IMG/VR virus record: IMGVR_UViG_3300032086_000116 | Span: 1-43,132 of that record | DNA from: a virus | Length of the DNA stretch: 43,132 nt | Strand: one strand, 5' to 3' | Shown here: positions 17,033 through 26,851 of the stretch, one piece after another | How positions within the stretch are numbered: the stretch's first letter is position 1 | How the letters are laid out: each line of letters opens with the position of its first letter | The notes under the pieces: generated by a model | Told to the model about the DNA's origin: nothing | Seen by the model: only the letters and a program-made list of their open reading frames with translations | Databases searched by the model: none | Made by a program: the position numbers and the translations under genes

Positions 17033-17959
17033 ATGGGATTTTTAAGAAAAAAGTTTAAACAAATTAAAAAAGGCGTTAAAAGCGTAATTGGAAAGGTTGG
17101 TAAAGTTTTTGATAAGCTTGGTCCAATTGGTACCGTAGGATTAATGATGGCAATGCCTTACGCTGTTCAAGCTATACAGGGGGTGTTTAGCGGGGGAACG
17201 GCAGCAGCTTCGGCATCACAAGCAGGTGTTGGTTTGACTGAAGCAGCTGGAGAAAAATTAGCACAGGCTGCAACAGAAAAAGTAACTGAACAAGCTACCA
17301 CAAAATTAGCTGAACAAGCTACAACTCAATTAGCTGAAACTGCTACAACAAGTGCGTTGGAAACTGGTGCTGGTAATATGGCAAAAGCTGCATTAGACAC
17401 TAGCAATGTTATTGTTGATAACACTGTTTCTGGAACTTTAGATAAATTGGCAGATAATAGTATTACACAATTAAAAGGTAAAGTAGATTTATCAAGCGTT
17501 ACTGCTAAAGTTGCAACTGAACCTACTCGTACTTTTGCTCAAGCCACAGGCGATTTCTTTAGAGACATAGGAACAGCTTTAAAAGATCACTATACGGATT
17601 TATTAAAACCTGAGAGTATTACCGAAGGTGCTGTAGATTTAACAACTGGATACGTAGAGTCACAGGTACTGACAGGTGCTGGAAAAGCTTTAGGTTTAAT
17701 TGGTGATGAAGATGTATCAATTCCTAGGGGTGGACAGGTTATTAATCAGCCTACCCAAGAATCTGCTCAGTCTTATTATATGCAAGAAGTAGCACCTATG
17801 ATAAGTCAAACAACTGGACAACAATATAATAGTTTTCAAAATTTAAGTCAACAAAATTTATACGGTAATGTAACTCCTGATTTTTTAGGAGCATTTAGTC
17901 AGCCTTTATTTACTCAAAATATTTTACCGTTACCAAGTGTAGCATCAAATGTAGGATAA
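17033..17959 (+). CDS. virion protein with basic amphipathic N-terminus
   Basis: Starts MGFLRKKFKQIKKGVKSVIG, a basic amphipathic helix followed by a hydrophobic segment (about 29-55), then Ala/Thr/Gln repeats (EKVTEQATTKLAEQATTQLA, about 83-102). The C-terminus is Gln/Asn-rich. Proteins with this N-terminus occur in marine podovirus ejection modules. Membrane interaction during DNA delivery is a reasonable inference. No enzymatic motif was seen. Confidence 0.7.
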   Translation: MGFLRKKFKQIKKGVKSVIGKVGKVFDKLGPIGTVGLMMAMPYAVQAIQGVFSGGTAAASASQAGVGLTEAAGEKLAQAATEKVTEQATTKLAEQATTQLAETATTSALETGAGNMAKAALDTSNVIVDNTVSGTLDKLADNSITQLKGKVDLSSVTAKVATEPTRTFAQATGDFFRDIGTALKDHYTDLLKPESITEGAVDLTTGYVESQVLTGAGKALGLIGDEDVSIPRGGQVINQPTQESAQSYYMQEVAPMISQTTGQQYNSFQNLSQQNLYGNVTPDFLGAFSQPLFTQNILPLPSVASNVG

Positions 17960-17962
17960 AAC

Positions 17963-18547
17963 ATGATAGAATTAACATCAGATAAATTAGCAAGACAACA
18001 AAAAGGTTTAGATTTAATATCTAAATTTGATAGAGCTATACCCGGTCAGTCTTTAACCAATGATCCTGAACAAAAATATGCGTGGGAGCAACCTTCACAG
18101 TTTTCAACTGTTAAAGAATGTCTAATGTACATATATGATAATTTATTAGAAGAAGATGCTTTTGATAATTTAACTACTGCATTATCTAGGGAAGTTCCTA
18201 TCTTTGATATAGCTTCTGCTATTTTATACACAGGATTTTTAGAAGGTAAATGGAATCCTGATTTAATGTTGTTATTAGCAGAGCCTTTGACATATATGAT
18301 TATGTCTATTGGTGAAATGTACGGACTAGAATCAGATGAAATGGTTTTGTCAAGTGATGATAATCCATCTGTCGATGACCCAGAAACACAAATGAAAACT
18401 TTTCAACAAGCTATGGGAAAAGTAAAACTTTCGACAATGGAAAATAATTTTAAAAAAGAAAATAGTTTACCTAATGAAATAAAAGAAAAATTAGAAAAAA
18501 TGCCCGAAGTAAAAGGGCTTTTAGACAAAACAAAGGATGAAGCATAA
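17963..18547 (+). CDS. structural-region protein, 194 aa
   Basis: A 194-residue acidic protein between two internal virion protein genes, coupled to the next by TAATG. The segment IFDIASAILYTGFLEGKWNP, followed by DLMLLLAEPLTYMIMSIGEM, is helical and hydrophobic and is familiar from several marine phage groups. Its role is unknown to me. Tail, neck or core assembly is inferred from gene order. Confidence 0.75.
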   Translation: MIELTSDKLARQQKGLDLISKFDRAIPGQSLTNDPEQKYAWEQPSQFSTVKECLMYIYDNLLEEDAFDNLTTALSREVPIFDIASAILYTGFLEGKWNPDLMLLLAEPLTYMIMSIGEMYGLESDEMVLSSDDNPSVDDPETQMKTFQQAMGKVKLSTMENNFKKENSLPNEIKEKLEKMPEVKGLLDKTKDEA

Positions 18548-20154
18548 TGGCAAGTTTATTTGAACTACTTCAACAAAATACTAAAAGTACGAATCAAGAT
18601 TCTTTACTTGATAGAGGCACAGGCTCATTTAGGGATTTAGCTGGGCAGATACTTGGTTCTCGAAAGAAAAAAGAAAAAAAAGCTACAAAATATTTAGCAG
18701 GTGCTTTGTTTCTTGGTTTAGGTGATATACTCACACAGAATAAAATGCAAAAGAAATTTGATGCTTTTACGCAAAACGATACTGTGGCACGTTCTAAAAT
18801 TAAACAAGAGTTTGAAGACTACACAAACTTTATGGCTAAACATAATACTTACACAACTGGTGGACAAAGAAGTTGGGAAGAGGGATTACGTTTAGATATT
18901 ATGAATAAGTATGGTAATTTATCTGAAAATAAAATTCAAGAAGCTTATCAACAAGAAGCAGATAATTATGCAAAATTATTAGATAGATATACTACTGGTA
19001 AATTTGAAGGAAGTTTAAAAACTAAAAAAACTTACGAAGAGTTATTAGCTCCTTATGAAAAAATAGCATCAAAAGCTAAACGACAATTAAATCCTGAAAA
19101 TGCTGGGTTCTTAAAAAATGTATTTGGTAATGTGTTAGGAATTAGAGACAGTGCTGATGAAATTTTAGAAAAAACAGAAGCTGAAACTCAGCAATATTTA
19201 AATTCATTTAATGCTGCTGTAGCTAAAACAACTGCTAAATATGATATACAACCTAATGAATATTTAACAAGTGCACAGCAGTATAATAATACAGTAGCTG
19301 AATTAAAAAATAAAGCAGCTAGTAATAAAAATTTAACTGTAGCAGATGTTGAAGAGATGTACCAGTATGGGATTAATCCTTCAGGAATACCTGCGTTAAA
19401 AGATATTCAACAAACACAAATTGGTGATTTTATGGAAACATTTACAAAAGTAAAAGCTATAAAATCTTGGAGACCAGATGCAGACCCCACAGATTTTTTA
19501 ACTGCAAAAGAAAGAGATTTATACGATGTAGCTATGGGAATTACACGTGATGAAATAAATGCAAAAGATGAAATTACTGATGAGTTTAATAGAAAAGCAG
19601 TTGTTGCTTCTATTAATACGAAAATGGGAGAGGATTCAAAAGGTTTAAAAGGTGATTTAGCTTTATTAGATGGAGATTTTGGAACTGATGGTACCGATGC
19701 TACTGGACAATCTTCAGTATTTATATCAAATGTAATTCGAGGAGCAGTAGTTCTTCAGAATAAATATGATATGGGCGAAGTTGAAGCTTATGAAAAATCA
19801 TTTAATATGCAATTAAAAGGTATAAGCAAAAATACTGGTGGTAGCGAAGAAGACACAAGCCGGTGGTGGTTTGTTGGAGATAGAGCTACTCATTCAGTTG
19901 AATATGTAAATCCAGACGTAGAAAATTTACCAATTCTTCCTGAGACTGCACAACAATATGCTGATAATTTAAATCAATATAATTATATGCAACAAAATAA
20001 AAGCTACACTGATGAAAATGGAATAGAGCGAAATATGGTTCCAAAACAAGATAAGAAGTTTACAGTTGCAAAAGAAGGTTTTGAAATTGATTTTATAGCT
20101 CAACAAAAAGATAATGAATTTGTTTGGGTTCCTTTTGTTACAATAACTCAATAG
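18547..20154 (+). CDS. internal virion protein, 535 aa
   Basis: Starts in TAATG overlap with the previous gene. The N-terminus has a basic region (about 33-47, SRKKKEKKATK) and a short hydrophobic segment (AGALFLGLGDIL). The rest is helical, Lys/Glu/Gln-rich, with Tyr-rich C-terminal parts. Position before the 1395-residue protein corresponds to T7 gp15-type core proteins. No transglycosylase or peptidase motif is visible. Confidence 0.7.
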   Translation: MASLFELLQQNTKSTNQDSLLDRGTGSFRDLAGQILGSRKKKEKKATKYLAGALFLGLGDILTQNKMQKKFDAFTQNDTVARSKIKQEFEDYTNFMAKHNTYTTGGQRSWEEGLRLDIMNKYGNLSENKIQEAYQQEADNYAKLLDRYTTGKFEGSLKTKKTYEELLAPYEKIASKAKRQLNPENAGFLKNVFGNVLGIRDSADEILEKTEAETQQYLNSFNAAVAKTTAKYDIQPNEYLTSAQQYNNTVAELKNKAASNKNLTVADVEEMYQYGINPSGIPALKDIQQTQIGDFMETFTKVKAIKSWRPDADPTDFLTAKERDLYDVAMGITRDEINAKDEITDEFNRKAVVASINTKMGEDSKGLKGDLALLDGDFGTDGTDATGQSSVFISNVIRGAVVLQNKYDMGEVEAYEKSFNMQLKGISKNTGGSEEDTSRWWFVGDRATHSVEYVNPDVENLPILPETAQQYADNLNQYNYMQQNKSYTDENGIERNMVPKQDKKFTVAKEGFEIDFIAQQKDNEFVWVPFVTITQ

Positions 20155-20160
20155 AATTTT

Positions 20161-23100
20161 ATGACAACAGCAGCGGATTTTGACAAGAAAAAATATAAGT
20201 CTGATTTTTCAATAGGTACGTATACGCCTTCAAAAAAGTATACCTTATCAGACTTAAGAAAAGACCAAGAGTTCAACAAAGTTACTGAAAGATTTTTAGA
20301 ATCGTTAGGTGAAGGAGAAACGCCAGACGACTTGTTTGAATATTTCAGAGGCTCGGATTGGAATTTGGGCGATGCTATGGAGGTATATAGTAAAAGTAAA
20401 AAATTTACTCCACAGCAAAAATCAGACTATCAATATCTACGTAGTAAATTTGACAATGCTTCATTAGGAGGTTTTAAAGATTGGGCACTAGCTGCTGGTG
20501 ATATAAGTTATGAAATGGTTACAGACCCTACTATGTTGGCTAGTTTGTTATTGGTTCCTTGGACTGGCGGTGCTTCAGCAGCTACTAGAATTGCTTCAAG
20601 TAAAGTTGCTCAAACAGCTTTAAAAAAATTAGCAAATAAAGAAATTGCTGAAGGTGTAGCTAAAGGCGTTGCAAAAATTCCGGGGCAAAAATTAAAAGCA
20701 CCTTTAAGTAAAAATGCTCAAACAGCTTTGGCAAGTACGGAAGGATTTATATATGGAAGTACAAATAATTTTGCACAGCAAAGTATAGATGTAAACACGG
20801 ATAGACGAGAAGATGTTAATCTAACAGAAACCGCTGCGATTGGAGCATTAAGTGCTGCTGCTCCAGTGTTGTTTAGAGGAGCCGGTGCTGGTATTTCAAA
20901 ATTTGGTAAGTCTGTACAAGAGAGAAGAGCTGCAAGAATTGATGGTAATGAAGATTACAAAGGCGGTATATTTGATAAAGGAATTGAAAAGTTTGATGAA
21001 GTTGTAGATGCAGTAACACCTAACATTAGAAAGCTTTCAGCATTTGTAAATAAACCCACAACAAAGTTTGTTGAAAAGATGAGAGAAAGTGAAAAACTTG
21101 ACAAACTTATAAAATTATTTAGGTATGATACAGATAGAAGTATTACTGCTAAAGGATATGATTTAGCTCAAGAAGTTTCAGAAAGAAGTTTTTACGAGCA
21201 TGTTAATAGCATGGTTGGTAAACGAAGCGAACAATTAAAAGCTATTCTTGACCCTCTAAAAACCAAAGGGAAAATCATGGTACCAAAACTTGGGTCTAGA
21301 GATGCATTTTTTAAAATTCCTTTTAAAGATGCACCCAAAGCAGAAAAGGAAAGTTTTTTTAGATATCAAAGAATAGACGATAATACTAATGATGCATTGG
21401 CATATTATTTAAGGACAGGTCAAAATACTGTCAGAGTTGGTAAAGAAAATATATCGTTAGAAAAAGCTTTTAATCTTACAGATAAAACAACTGACGATAT
21501 CGTAAAAGCCGGTACAGATTTAAGAAAGCTTCTAGATGATATTAGAAATGATGCTGAAAGCAGTGGATTAGAAATTGGATTTATTAAAAATTATTTACCT
21601 AGAGGTTTTTCATATGGCGAAGTAAAAGCTGAAATACGTAATTTAGAAAAAGGCATTGAAGGAAAACTTGTCAAAGAATTAAAAGAAAAAGAAGGTTTAA
21701 AAACCAATCAAGAAGTTATTGATTTACTAACAGAGATAATTGACCCAAGTGTTGTAACGGGTAAAAGTTATGTTGAGTTAGCTACGCTTGGTAAAGGTGG
21801 TGCAAGGGCACCTGCGTTTGAAAAACGTGTTCCCGGTTTAACAAAGGAAAGAAAACTTACTAATATAGATGAAAATAATATTTCAGAATATTTAGATAAT
21901 AATGTAGAAAGTTTATTAGGAGATTACATACATCAAGCATCTTCTTTCATAGAGCGTAAAAAATATTTAGGAGAGGATTTAGATGAATTTGTAGAAAGAT
22001 TTATTAAGCCTATTCAAGATGATTTAAAAGCTAAAGGTAAATCTTTGACATCTTCAGAATTAAAAAGTTTAGAAAATATTTATCTTGTTACAACTGGACA
22101 AGTAAAACAAATTGATAATGCATTTTTAAGAGCTGCTAGTGATGTAGCACTTGTAGGAAACCAATTAGCATTATTACCATTTGCAACCATTACAAGTTTT
22201 TCAGAGATTGCGGTTCCTTTGGTTAGAGGAGCTGGGAAAAAACTTACTCAGAAAGGCGAGACAGAACTTGACAAAGGCGGTGTACGTATTTTATGGGAAA
22301 CTGCAAATGATTATAGAAAAATGTGGTGGAATGATGTTGTCAAAAAAGATGTTGCTGATGCTAGACCTGAAAGTTTAAAAGAATTAAATAGATTTAACAG
22401 GGCTGTCAATAGAGCAAATGAAGATAGGTCACTTGCTATGTATGGTCAAGGATTCAGCAGAAGAGCAACTCAAGCACAGAACAAATTTTTTAAATTAAAT
22501 ATGTTGCACGACTGGACAAGATTTGTTCAGCTTGTATCTTTCAATGTTGGTAAGTCTAAAATTTACGATAACTTATATGAATTATCTACAAGTAAAACTT
22601 TGAATAAAACTAAACGTACTAGACTAGAAAACGAATTAAAAGAATTGGGCGTTAATGTTGATGATGGTATTAAGTGGGTACAAGGTGGGGGAAAGCCAAG
22701 CGGTGTTTTTTACGATGAGCAACTTTTACCAAGTGCTGCACGTTATGTAGATGAAGTTGTTATGAACCCTACAGCTGCTGCTAACCAAAAACCATTGTGG
22801 CATTCTATGCCTTCAACAAGATGGGCATTTGGATTGATGGGATTCCCTACTGCTTTCAGTAATACTGTATTAAAAAATGCAATACGAGAAGTTTCTAAAG
22901 ATGTTAGGGGTAAAAACATTGATGGTATACCAAGAGCTATAGGAGGAACTACAGCTATGATTGGTATTGCTATGTTTGGTAATACTCTTAGAACAGGCGG
23001 TAAAAATTTAGAAGACATAGAAAGTGGCGAAAAAGATATTGGAGACGAAATTAAAGATGCTGCTATTAGAACTGGATTACTAGGACCAACTGAACAATTA

Positions 23101-24348
23101 TATAGAACACAGAAAGGCTTAGAATACGATAATTTTGCAAGGTCTATTATTCAAAGGTTTACAGGTCCTGCGGTAGATGATATATTTAGATTTTTTGATG
23201 ACTGGACAGGTCCACTAAGTTTTGCAGTTGATGAAGCTCCGGGCATTGCAGCACTAAGAAGTCTAGACCCTGAAGGATATAAAGCAATTAAAAAAGCTGC
23301 AAAAGATGTCGATGATTCACTAGGATTGACACGAGCAAAAAAACCTAAAGTAGAAAAACCTGTAGAAAATATCCCACTATTCGCAACAGGAGGTCTAGTA
23401 GAAGGACCTGATGTTGTCCCATATACAAAAGAAGACCCTGCTGATAGAGTTGACCCCTTTACAGGTTCTCCCTATTCTGAGCAAATGGATAGACTAGGTT
23501 TTAAAAAGGGTGGCTATGTGATTCAAAAAGGTGATACACTGTGGAGTTTATCTAAAAAGTTTGGTGTAAGCATTGATGAATTGTTAAATGCTAATAAAAA
23601 TATTGAAGATAGAAATGTTATATTTGCTGGACAGGAATTAAATGTTCCAACTAAAACGAAACAGGAAGATAAAAAAGTAAACAATATACCTGCTGAAGAT
23701 TATAAAAAATTACAAAACATTAAAAAACAATATCAAGAACGTGGTCAAGAAAGTTCATCTGACACTTTGGTAAATGTCAAGTCTGAGGTGGCTAAACAAA
23801 AATTACAGCAGGTTACTTCTAAAAATGAAAAACCAACTCAAAGGGAAAGACTGCTACCAATTAATGCTAGACAATTTATATATGATGTGTTTGGTGGTGA
23901 TGAAGATTTAACCGAACAAGCATTAGATTTAGACGAATTAAATGCCTTAAAAGAGGTTGTAAAACGAGCTAAAAGTAGAAACTCTAAAATAATTGAATAT
24001 AAAGATTATGCTACAACAAAAGAGGGTAACCAATACATGGATGTTGGAGGTGTTGGAAGTGGAGCAGTAGATGTTATAAAACGTTCTTTTGAAAATCCTA
24101 GTTATGCATTAAAAACAACAATAGGTCAAGCTAATTTTTATGAAGATTCTGATGGCAATACTATTATTGAAGACCAATATAATTTTAATGATGCTGATAC
24201 AAAAAGAGATTTTAATACTTTTGTAAATGATATGAAAACAATTATTAAAAATCCTTTAAGTTATGCAGGTTTACGTAAAATGGGTACTTACTTGGGAAGT
24301 GGTTCTGGTAGTGGAAGTAAAGTTAAAATTAATTTAGGTAAACTATGA
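20161..24348 (+). CDS. large ejection protein with LysM domain
   Basis: At 1395 residues it is the largest protein here and matches the size and place of T7 gp16-like ejection proteins. The N-terminal region (about 20-130) has DLFEYFRGSDWNLGDAMEVY and DWALAAGDISYEMVTDPTML, patterns I know from marine podovirus internal proteins. A LysM peptidoglycan-binding domain lies at about 1120-1162 (VIQKGDTLWSLSKKFGVSID onwards), after an ATGGLV...YTKEDPADRVDPF linker. No lytic active site is evident, so it may bind rather than cut the cell wall. The C-terminus is Gly/Ser-rich. It ends in an ATGA overlap with the next gene. Confidence 0.85.
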   Translation: MTTAADFDKKKYKSDFSIGTYTPSKKYTLSDLRKDQEFNKVTERFLESLGEGETPDDLFEYFRGSDWNLGDAMEVYSKSKKFTPQQKSDYQYLRSKFDNASLGGFKDWALAAGDISYEMVTDPTMLASLLLVPWTGGASAATRIASSKVAQTALKKLANKEIAEGVAKGVAKIPGQKLKAPLSKNAQTALASTEGFIYGSTNNFAQQSIDVNTDRREDVNLTETAAIGALSAAAPVLFRGAGAGISKFGKSVQERRAARIDGNEDYKGGIFDKGIEKFDEVVDAVTPNIRKLSAFVNKPTTKFVEKMRESEKLDKLIKLFRYDTDRSITAKGYDLAQEVSERSFYEHVNSMVGKRSEQLKAILDPLKTKGKIMVPKLGSRDAFFKIPFKDAPKAEKESFFRYQRIDDNTNDALAYYLRTGQNTVRVGKENISLEKAFNLTDKTTDDIVKAGTDLRKLLDDIRNDAESSGLEIGFIKNYLPRGFSYGEVKAEIRNLEKGIEGKLVKELKEKEGLKTNQEVIDLLTEIIDPSVVTGKSYVELATLGKGGARAPAFEKRVPGLTKERKLTNIDENNISEYLDNNVESLLGDYIHQASSFIERKKYLGEDLDEFVERFIKPIQDDLKAKGKSLTSSELKSLENIYLVTTGQVKQIDNAFLRAASDVALVGNQLALLPFATITSFSEIAVPLVRGAGKKLTQKGETELDKGGVRILWETANDYRKMWWNDVVKKDVADARPESLKELNRFNRAVNRANEDRSLAMYGQGFSRRATQAQNKFFKLNMLHDWTRFVQLVSFNVGKSKIYDNLYELSTSKTLNKTKRTRLENELKELGVNVDDGIKWVQGGGKPSGVFYDEQLLPSAARYVDEVVMNPTAAANQKPLWHSMPSTRWAFGLMGFPTAFSNTVLKNAIREVSKDVRGKNIDGIPRAIGGTTAMIGIAMFGNTLRTGGKNLEDIESGEKDIGDEIKDAAIRTGLLGPTEQLYRTQKGLEYDNFARSIIQRFTGPAVDDIFRFFDDWTGPLSFAVDEAPGIAALRSLDPEGYKAIKKAAKDVDDSLGLTRAKKPKVEKPVENIPLFATGGLVEGPDVVPYTKEDPADRVDPFTGSPYSEQMDRLGFKKGGYVIQKGDTLWSLSKKFGVSIDELLNANKNIEDRNVIFAGQELNVPTKTKQEDKKVNNIPAEDYKKLQNIKKQYQERGQESSSDTLVNVKSEVAKQKLQQVTSKNEKPTQRERLLPINARQFIYDVFGGDEDLTEQALDLDELNALKEVVKRAKSRNSKIIEYKDYATTKEGNQYMDVGGVGSGAVDVIKRSFENPSYALKTTIGQANFYEDSDGNTIIEDQYNFNDADTKRDFNTFVNDMKTIIKNPLSYAGLRKMGTYLGSGSGSGSKVKINLGKL

Positions 24349-24509
24349 TTGAATCGTTTTTTTATTGGTGTGTAGATGTATTATATTTTATAGGTAATAC
24401 TACAGGTATAGGATACTATTGGGCAAACATTTTAATTTTTGTAATTTTACAACCTGCTTTAATTTTACTATTCCTGTTCTTATGGTTAAAAGAGAAAAGA
24501 AAACAATGA
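24345..24509 (+). CDS. small membrane protein, candidate holin, 54 aa
   Basis: A compact gene with ATGA overlaps at both ends (24345-24348 and 24506-24509). The 54 residues contain an N-terminal aromatic helix (SFFYWCVDVLYFIG) and a strong membrane segment (about 26-48, WANILIFVILQPALILLFLF), ending in a KEKRKQ tail. The sequence looks like a conserved marine phage protein. Being coupled to the lysozyme suggests a holin or lysis regulator. A second, 3TM holin candidate at 25197 makes the division of labour uncertain. Confidence 0.8.
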   Translation: MIESFFYWCVDVLYFIGNTTGIGYYWANILIFVILQPALILLFLFLWLKEKRKQ

Positions 24510-24958
24510 ATAAAGAATTATGTAAAGCTGAAATAAAGAGACACGAAGGTGAGGTTTTGGCAATCTATGAAGATAGTCTAGGCTATAAAACTCTTGGTGT
24601 TGGACATCTATGTCAACCTAGTGACCCTGAATATGGATGGGAAATCGGAACACCTGTGAGTCAAGAGGTAGTTGACATGTACTATGAGGAAGACTTTGAC
24701 AAGCATTATATGGAAGCTATCCACGTTTTAGGTGGAGACCATGTCTTTCAAAACTTGCCAGAGCCTATTCAAAGAGTCATAGTTAATATGTGTTTTAATC
24801 TAGGTGGCACAAGACTTGCAAAGTTTCGTAACATGATAGCAGCTTGTCAAAATCATGACTGGGAAGAAATGGCTAGACAAATGGAAGACAGTCGTTGGTT
24901 CCATCAAGTAGGTAGACGTAGTAAAGAGCTACAGGCTATAGTTCTTGAGCAAGTCTAA
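24506..24958 (+). CDS. endolysin, T4-type lysozyme (GH24)
   Basis: A 150-residue muramidase that cuts the peptidoglycan glycan chain. Catalytic Glu14 (RHEG), Asp23 (EDSLG) and Thr29 (YKTLGVGH) have the same spacing as Glu11-Asp20-Thr26 in T4 lysozyme, and the length is close. There is no signal peptide, so export would depend on a holin. The start at 24506 is supported by the ATGA overlap and by the position of the catalytic motif; upstream extensions would read through the small membrane gene. Confidence 0.96.
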   Translation: MNKELCKAEIKRHEGEVLAIYEDSLGYKTLGVGHLCQPSDPEYGWEIGTPVSQEVVDMYYEEDFDKHYMEAIHVLGGDHVFQNLPEPIQRVIVNMCFNLGGTRLAKFRNMIAACQNHDWEEMARQMEDSRWFHQVGRRSKELQAIVLEQV

Positions 24959-25200
24959 TGTTGCTCTACACAGAGAAACAAATGGACGTAGCCTATCGGA
25001 TAGATTGTAAAGCCCGTACAAAGTCTGGACTAGCTTGGATAAAGCGTGAAGAGTTTAGACCGGTGTACGAAACTTTAGTAGAGGCATTCATGGTTGCATA
25101 CAATGAGGACAACCCATTGGCAGATGATGTTCCTGATTATTTATTAGATGCGGTCAATGATTTATTGGAAGGTACGATAACAACAGAGGAAATACAATGA
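24958..25200 (+). CDS. small acidic protein in lysis block, 80 aa
   Basis: Starts in TAATG overlap with the lysozyme and ends in ATGA overlap with the holin. The 80 residues (YRIDCKARTKSGLAWIKREE, then FRPVYETLVEAFMVAY) are soluble and acidic at the C-terminus. I recall similar proteins in marine phage lysis regions, without known function. A regulator of lysis timing is possible from context only. Confidence 0.75.
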   Translation: MLLYTEKQMDVAYRIDCKARTKSGLAWIKREEFRPVYETLVEAFMVAYNEDNPLADDVPDYLLDAVNDLLEGTITTEEIQ

Positions 25201-25676
25201 AATTTGGAAACGTTTTAAAGAAAGTCGTAGGTGCAGTAGCTCCAACACTTGGCACCGCATTAGGCGGTCCTATGGGTGGCATGGCAGCTAATGTTATCTC
25301 TGAAGTACTTGGTGTACCAAACACGCCTAAAGCAATTGAACAGGCTGTACAAAGTGCTACACCTGAACAAATGTTAGAACTTAAAAAAGCTGAACAAGCT
25401 TTTGAAGTTCAGATGAAAGAGTTAGAAGTAGATGTATTTGCATTAGAAGTTCAAGATAAACAAGATGCACGTGGTAAGTTTAGTAGAGATTGGACTGCAA
25501 GAATCATGGGTATTGCTACCGTTGGTGGTTTTCTTGGTTACATATTCTTAGTAACGTTACAACCACCCGAGCAAAACTCTGAAGCATTAATCAACCTTGT
25601 ACTTGGTTATCTTGGTGGTTTAGCATCAGCAGTTATCTCATTCTACTTCGGAGCTTCTAACACACCGGATAAATGA
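25197..25676 (+). CDS. 3TM-type holin (GTA holin-like)
   Basis: A 159-residue protein with an N-terminal Gly/Ala-rich hydrophobic stretch (11-38), a charged middle, and two membrane segments at about 99-121 and 130-153 ending FYFGAS. The pattern of RDWTAR before a membrane helix and an SFYFGAS end is that of the GTA/3TM holin family. It would permeabilise the inner membrane and release the lysozyme. It stands two genes after the endolysin with a tight overlap. Confidence 0.82.
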   Translation: MKFGNVLKKVVGAVAPTLGTALGGPMGGMAANVISEVLGVPNTPKAIEQAVQSATPEQMLELKKAEQAFEVQMKELEVDVFALEVQDKQDARGKFSRDWTARIMGIATVGGFLGYIFLVTLQPPEQNSEALINLVLGYLGGLASAVISFYFGASNTPDK

Positions 25677-26047
25677 AATGGTTGATTACAGTTTTGTTAA
25701 GCTTACCTTGTCTCGCTGAATGGCAAGACTGGAACACAACTGATAAATTATTATTTAAAACAAAAATAGTTTTAGATATTATAGATGTTGGGCAAACTTA
25801 TAATGTTATTACCTGCCAAAATACAAACGAATATTGTAGATATTATGAAGTAAATCCTTTGTTTGGAAGCACTCCTGATATAGAAGATATTATTGCTGCA
25901 AAAATTGTTGGTAATTTTTTTATTTATAAAATACTGGATAAAGTACCAGCTGCTAGGCGAAAGGGACTATTACTTGCAAATACCATGGAGTTAGTTGTTA
26001 TTTATCATAATCATAACATTGGACTAGAATTTAAAATAAATTTATAA
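25673..26047 (+). CDS. signal-peptide membrane protein, 124 aa
   Basis: Residues 1-15 (MKWLITVLLSLPCLA) look like a cleavable signal peptide. The mature part has the motifs DVGQTYNVI, YYEVNPLFGS and a hydrophobic stretch near 72-86, and resembles small membrane proteins with a D...QT / E.NPL.G pattern (DUF5658-like, low certainty). Placed in the lysis block by ATGA overlap at 25673, but no lysis activity can be claimed. Confidence 0.7.
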   Translation: MKWLITVLLSLPCLAEWQDWNTTDKLLFKTKIVLDIIDVGQTYNVITCQNTNEYCRYYEVNPLFGSTPDIEDIIAAKIVGNFFIYKILDKVPAARRKGLLLANTMELVVIYHNHNIGLEFKINL

Positions 26048-26397
26048 TGAATGAATTTGTAAGTCTTATTAATGAAGTAGGCTTTCCCATTGCAGCAGCT
26101 CTAGGATTAGGGCTTTTTATTTGGAAGCTGATTAATCGTATCATTGATGGTATGGAGACCAAGCTTGAAACATTGGACGATAAAGTTCAGACTGCGTTAG
26201 ATACTATGGAAGAAAGAGTATCTACTAAGTTAGACAGTCAGTACGGTATTATCGTTAGTTTGATTGATAGAGTGAGAGCTATGGATAATCAAAGTATAAG
26301 ACAAGACGTACTTTTAAAAACTTTACTGGGCGTTCCCAACTTAATAGACCTTGAGAAGATTGCAAAAGCAGAAAGAGATGATCAAAGAAAAGACTAA
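26047..26397 (+). CDS. YvrJ-like anchored coiled-coil protein, 116 aa
   Basis: The N-terminus (VSLINEVGFPIAAALGLGLF) matches the pattern of YvrJ-family short membrane proteins, with one membrane segment at about 12-28. Residues 33-75 form a coiled coil with repeated Glu/Leu/Asp heptads. The charged C-terminus overlaps the csgF start by 20 bases. The family has no established function. An inner-membrane coil next to holin genes could be spanin-like or a holin partner, which is inference. Confidence 0.75.
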   Translation: MNEFVSLINEVGFPIAAALGLGLFIWKLINRIIDGMETKLETLDDKVQTALDTMEERVSTKLDSQYGIIVSLIDRVRAMDNQSIRQDVLLKTLLGVPNLIDLEKIAKAERDDQRKD

Positions 26398-26851
26398 TTG
26401 GAACTTAGTAATCTGTAGTTTAATATTGGTATTCAGTATTTTTTTTACTATGTTTGTAACTGCTGACGAGATTACACACAAGTTTAAGAGTCCATCGTTT
26501 AGTGGCATCAATACCTCTAGTCATTACTTGACCATAGAGAACCAAGAGTTTAACAGAAAGGCTGCAATCAAAGCAGAGATAAAAGCTTACCAAGAAGAAC
26601 TAGAAAGAGAGGCAAACAACACCACACTTGCAAGATTTATACGTAACTTAGAATCAAGAATCTATGCACAGCTTTCACGACAGTTAGTAGAAAACTTGTT
26701 TGGAGAAACACCAAGCAGCAGTGGTTTTCTAGAACTAGAAGGTAACAGTATAGAGTATAGTGTTGATGGAGATTTTATAACTTTAAAGATAACAGATGCT
26801 GAAGGAAATGAAACGATTATTACTTTGCCTATCGGCAGTTTTACTTTCTAG
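26378..26851 (+). CDS. csgF: CsgF-like curli assembly factor
   Basis: In bacteria, CsgF is secreted through CsgG, caps the pore and helps attach curlin. The 157-residue product starts at ATG 26378 with a hydrophobic signal-like segment (9-28). The mature start has FKSPSFSG (36-43), corresponding to the conserved F-x-N-P-x-F-G motif that inserts in the CsgG barrel. A later IRNLESRIYAQLSRQLVENL helix and a C-terminal SVDGDFITLKITDAEGNETI strand pair also follow the CsgF pattern. It overlaps csgG by 56 bases. A TTG at 26351 could add 9 residues but lacks support. Confidence 0.85.
   Translation: MIKEKTNWNLVICSLILVFSIFFTMFVTADEITHKFKSPSFSGINTSSHYLTIENQEFNRKAAIKAEIKAYQEELEREANNTTLARFIRNLESRIYAQLSRQLVENLFGETPSSSGFLELEGNSIEYSVDGDFITLKITDAEGNETIITLPIGSFTF

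Noticed and set aside
24419-24505. Longer lysozyme start upstream
   Set aside because: It would need a TTG and read through the small membrane gene; ATG 24506 has the ATGA overlap and places the catalytic Glu at position 14 as in T4-type lysozymes.
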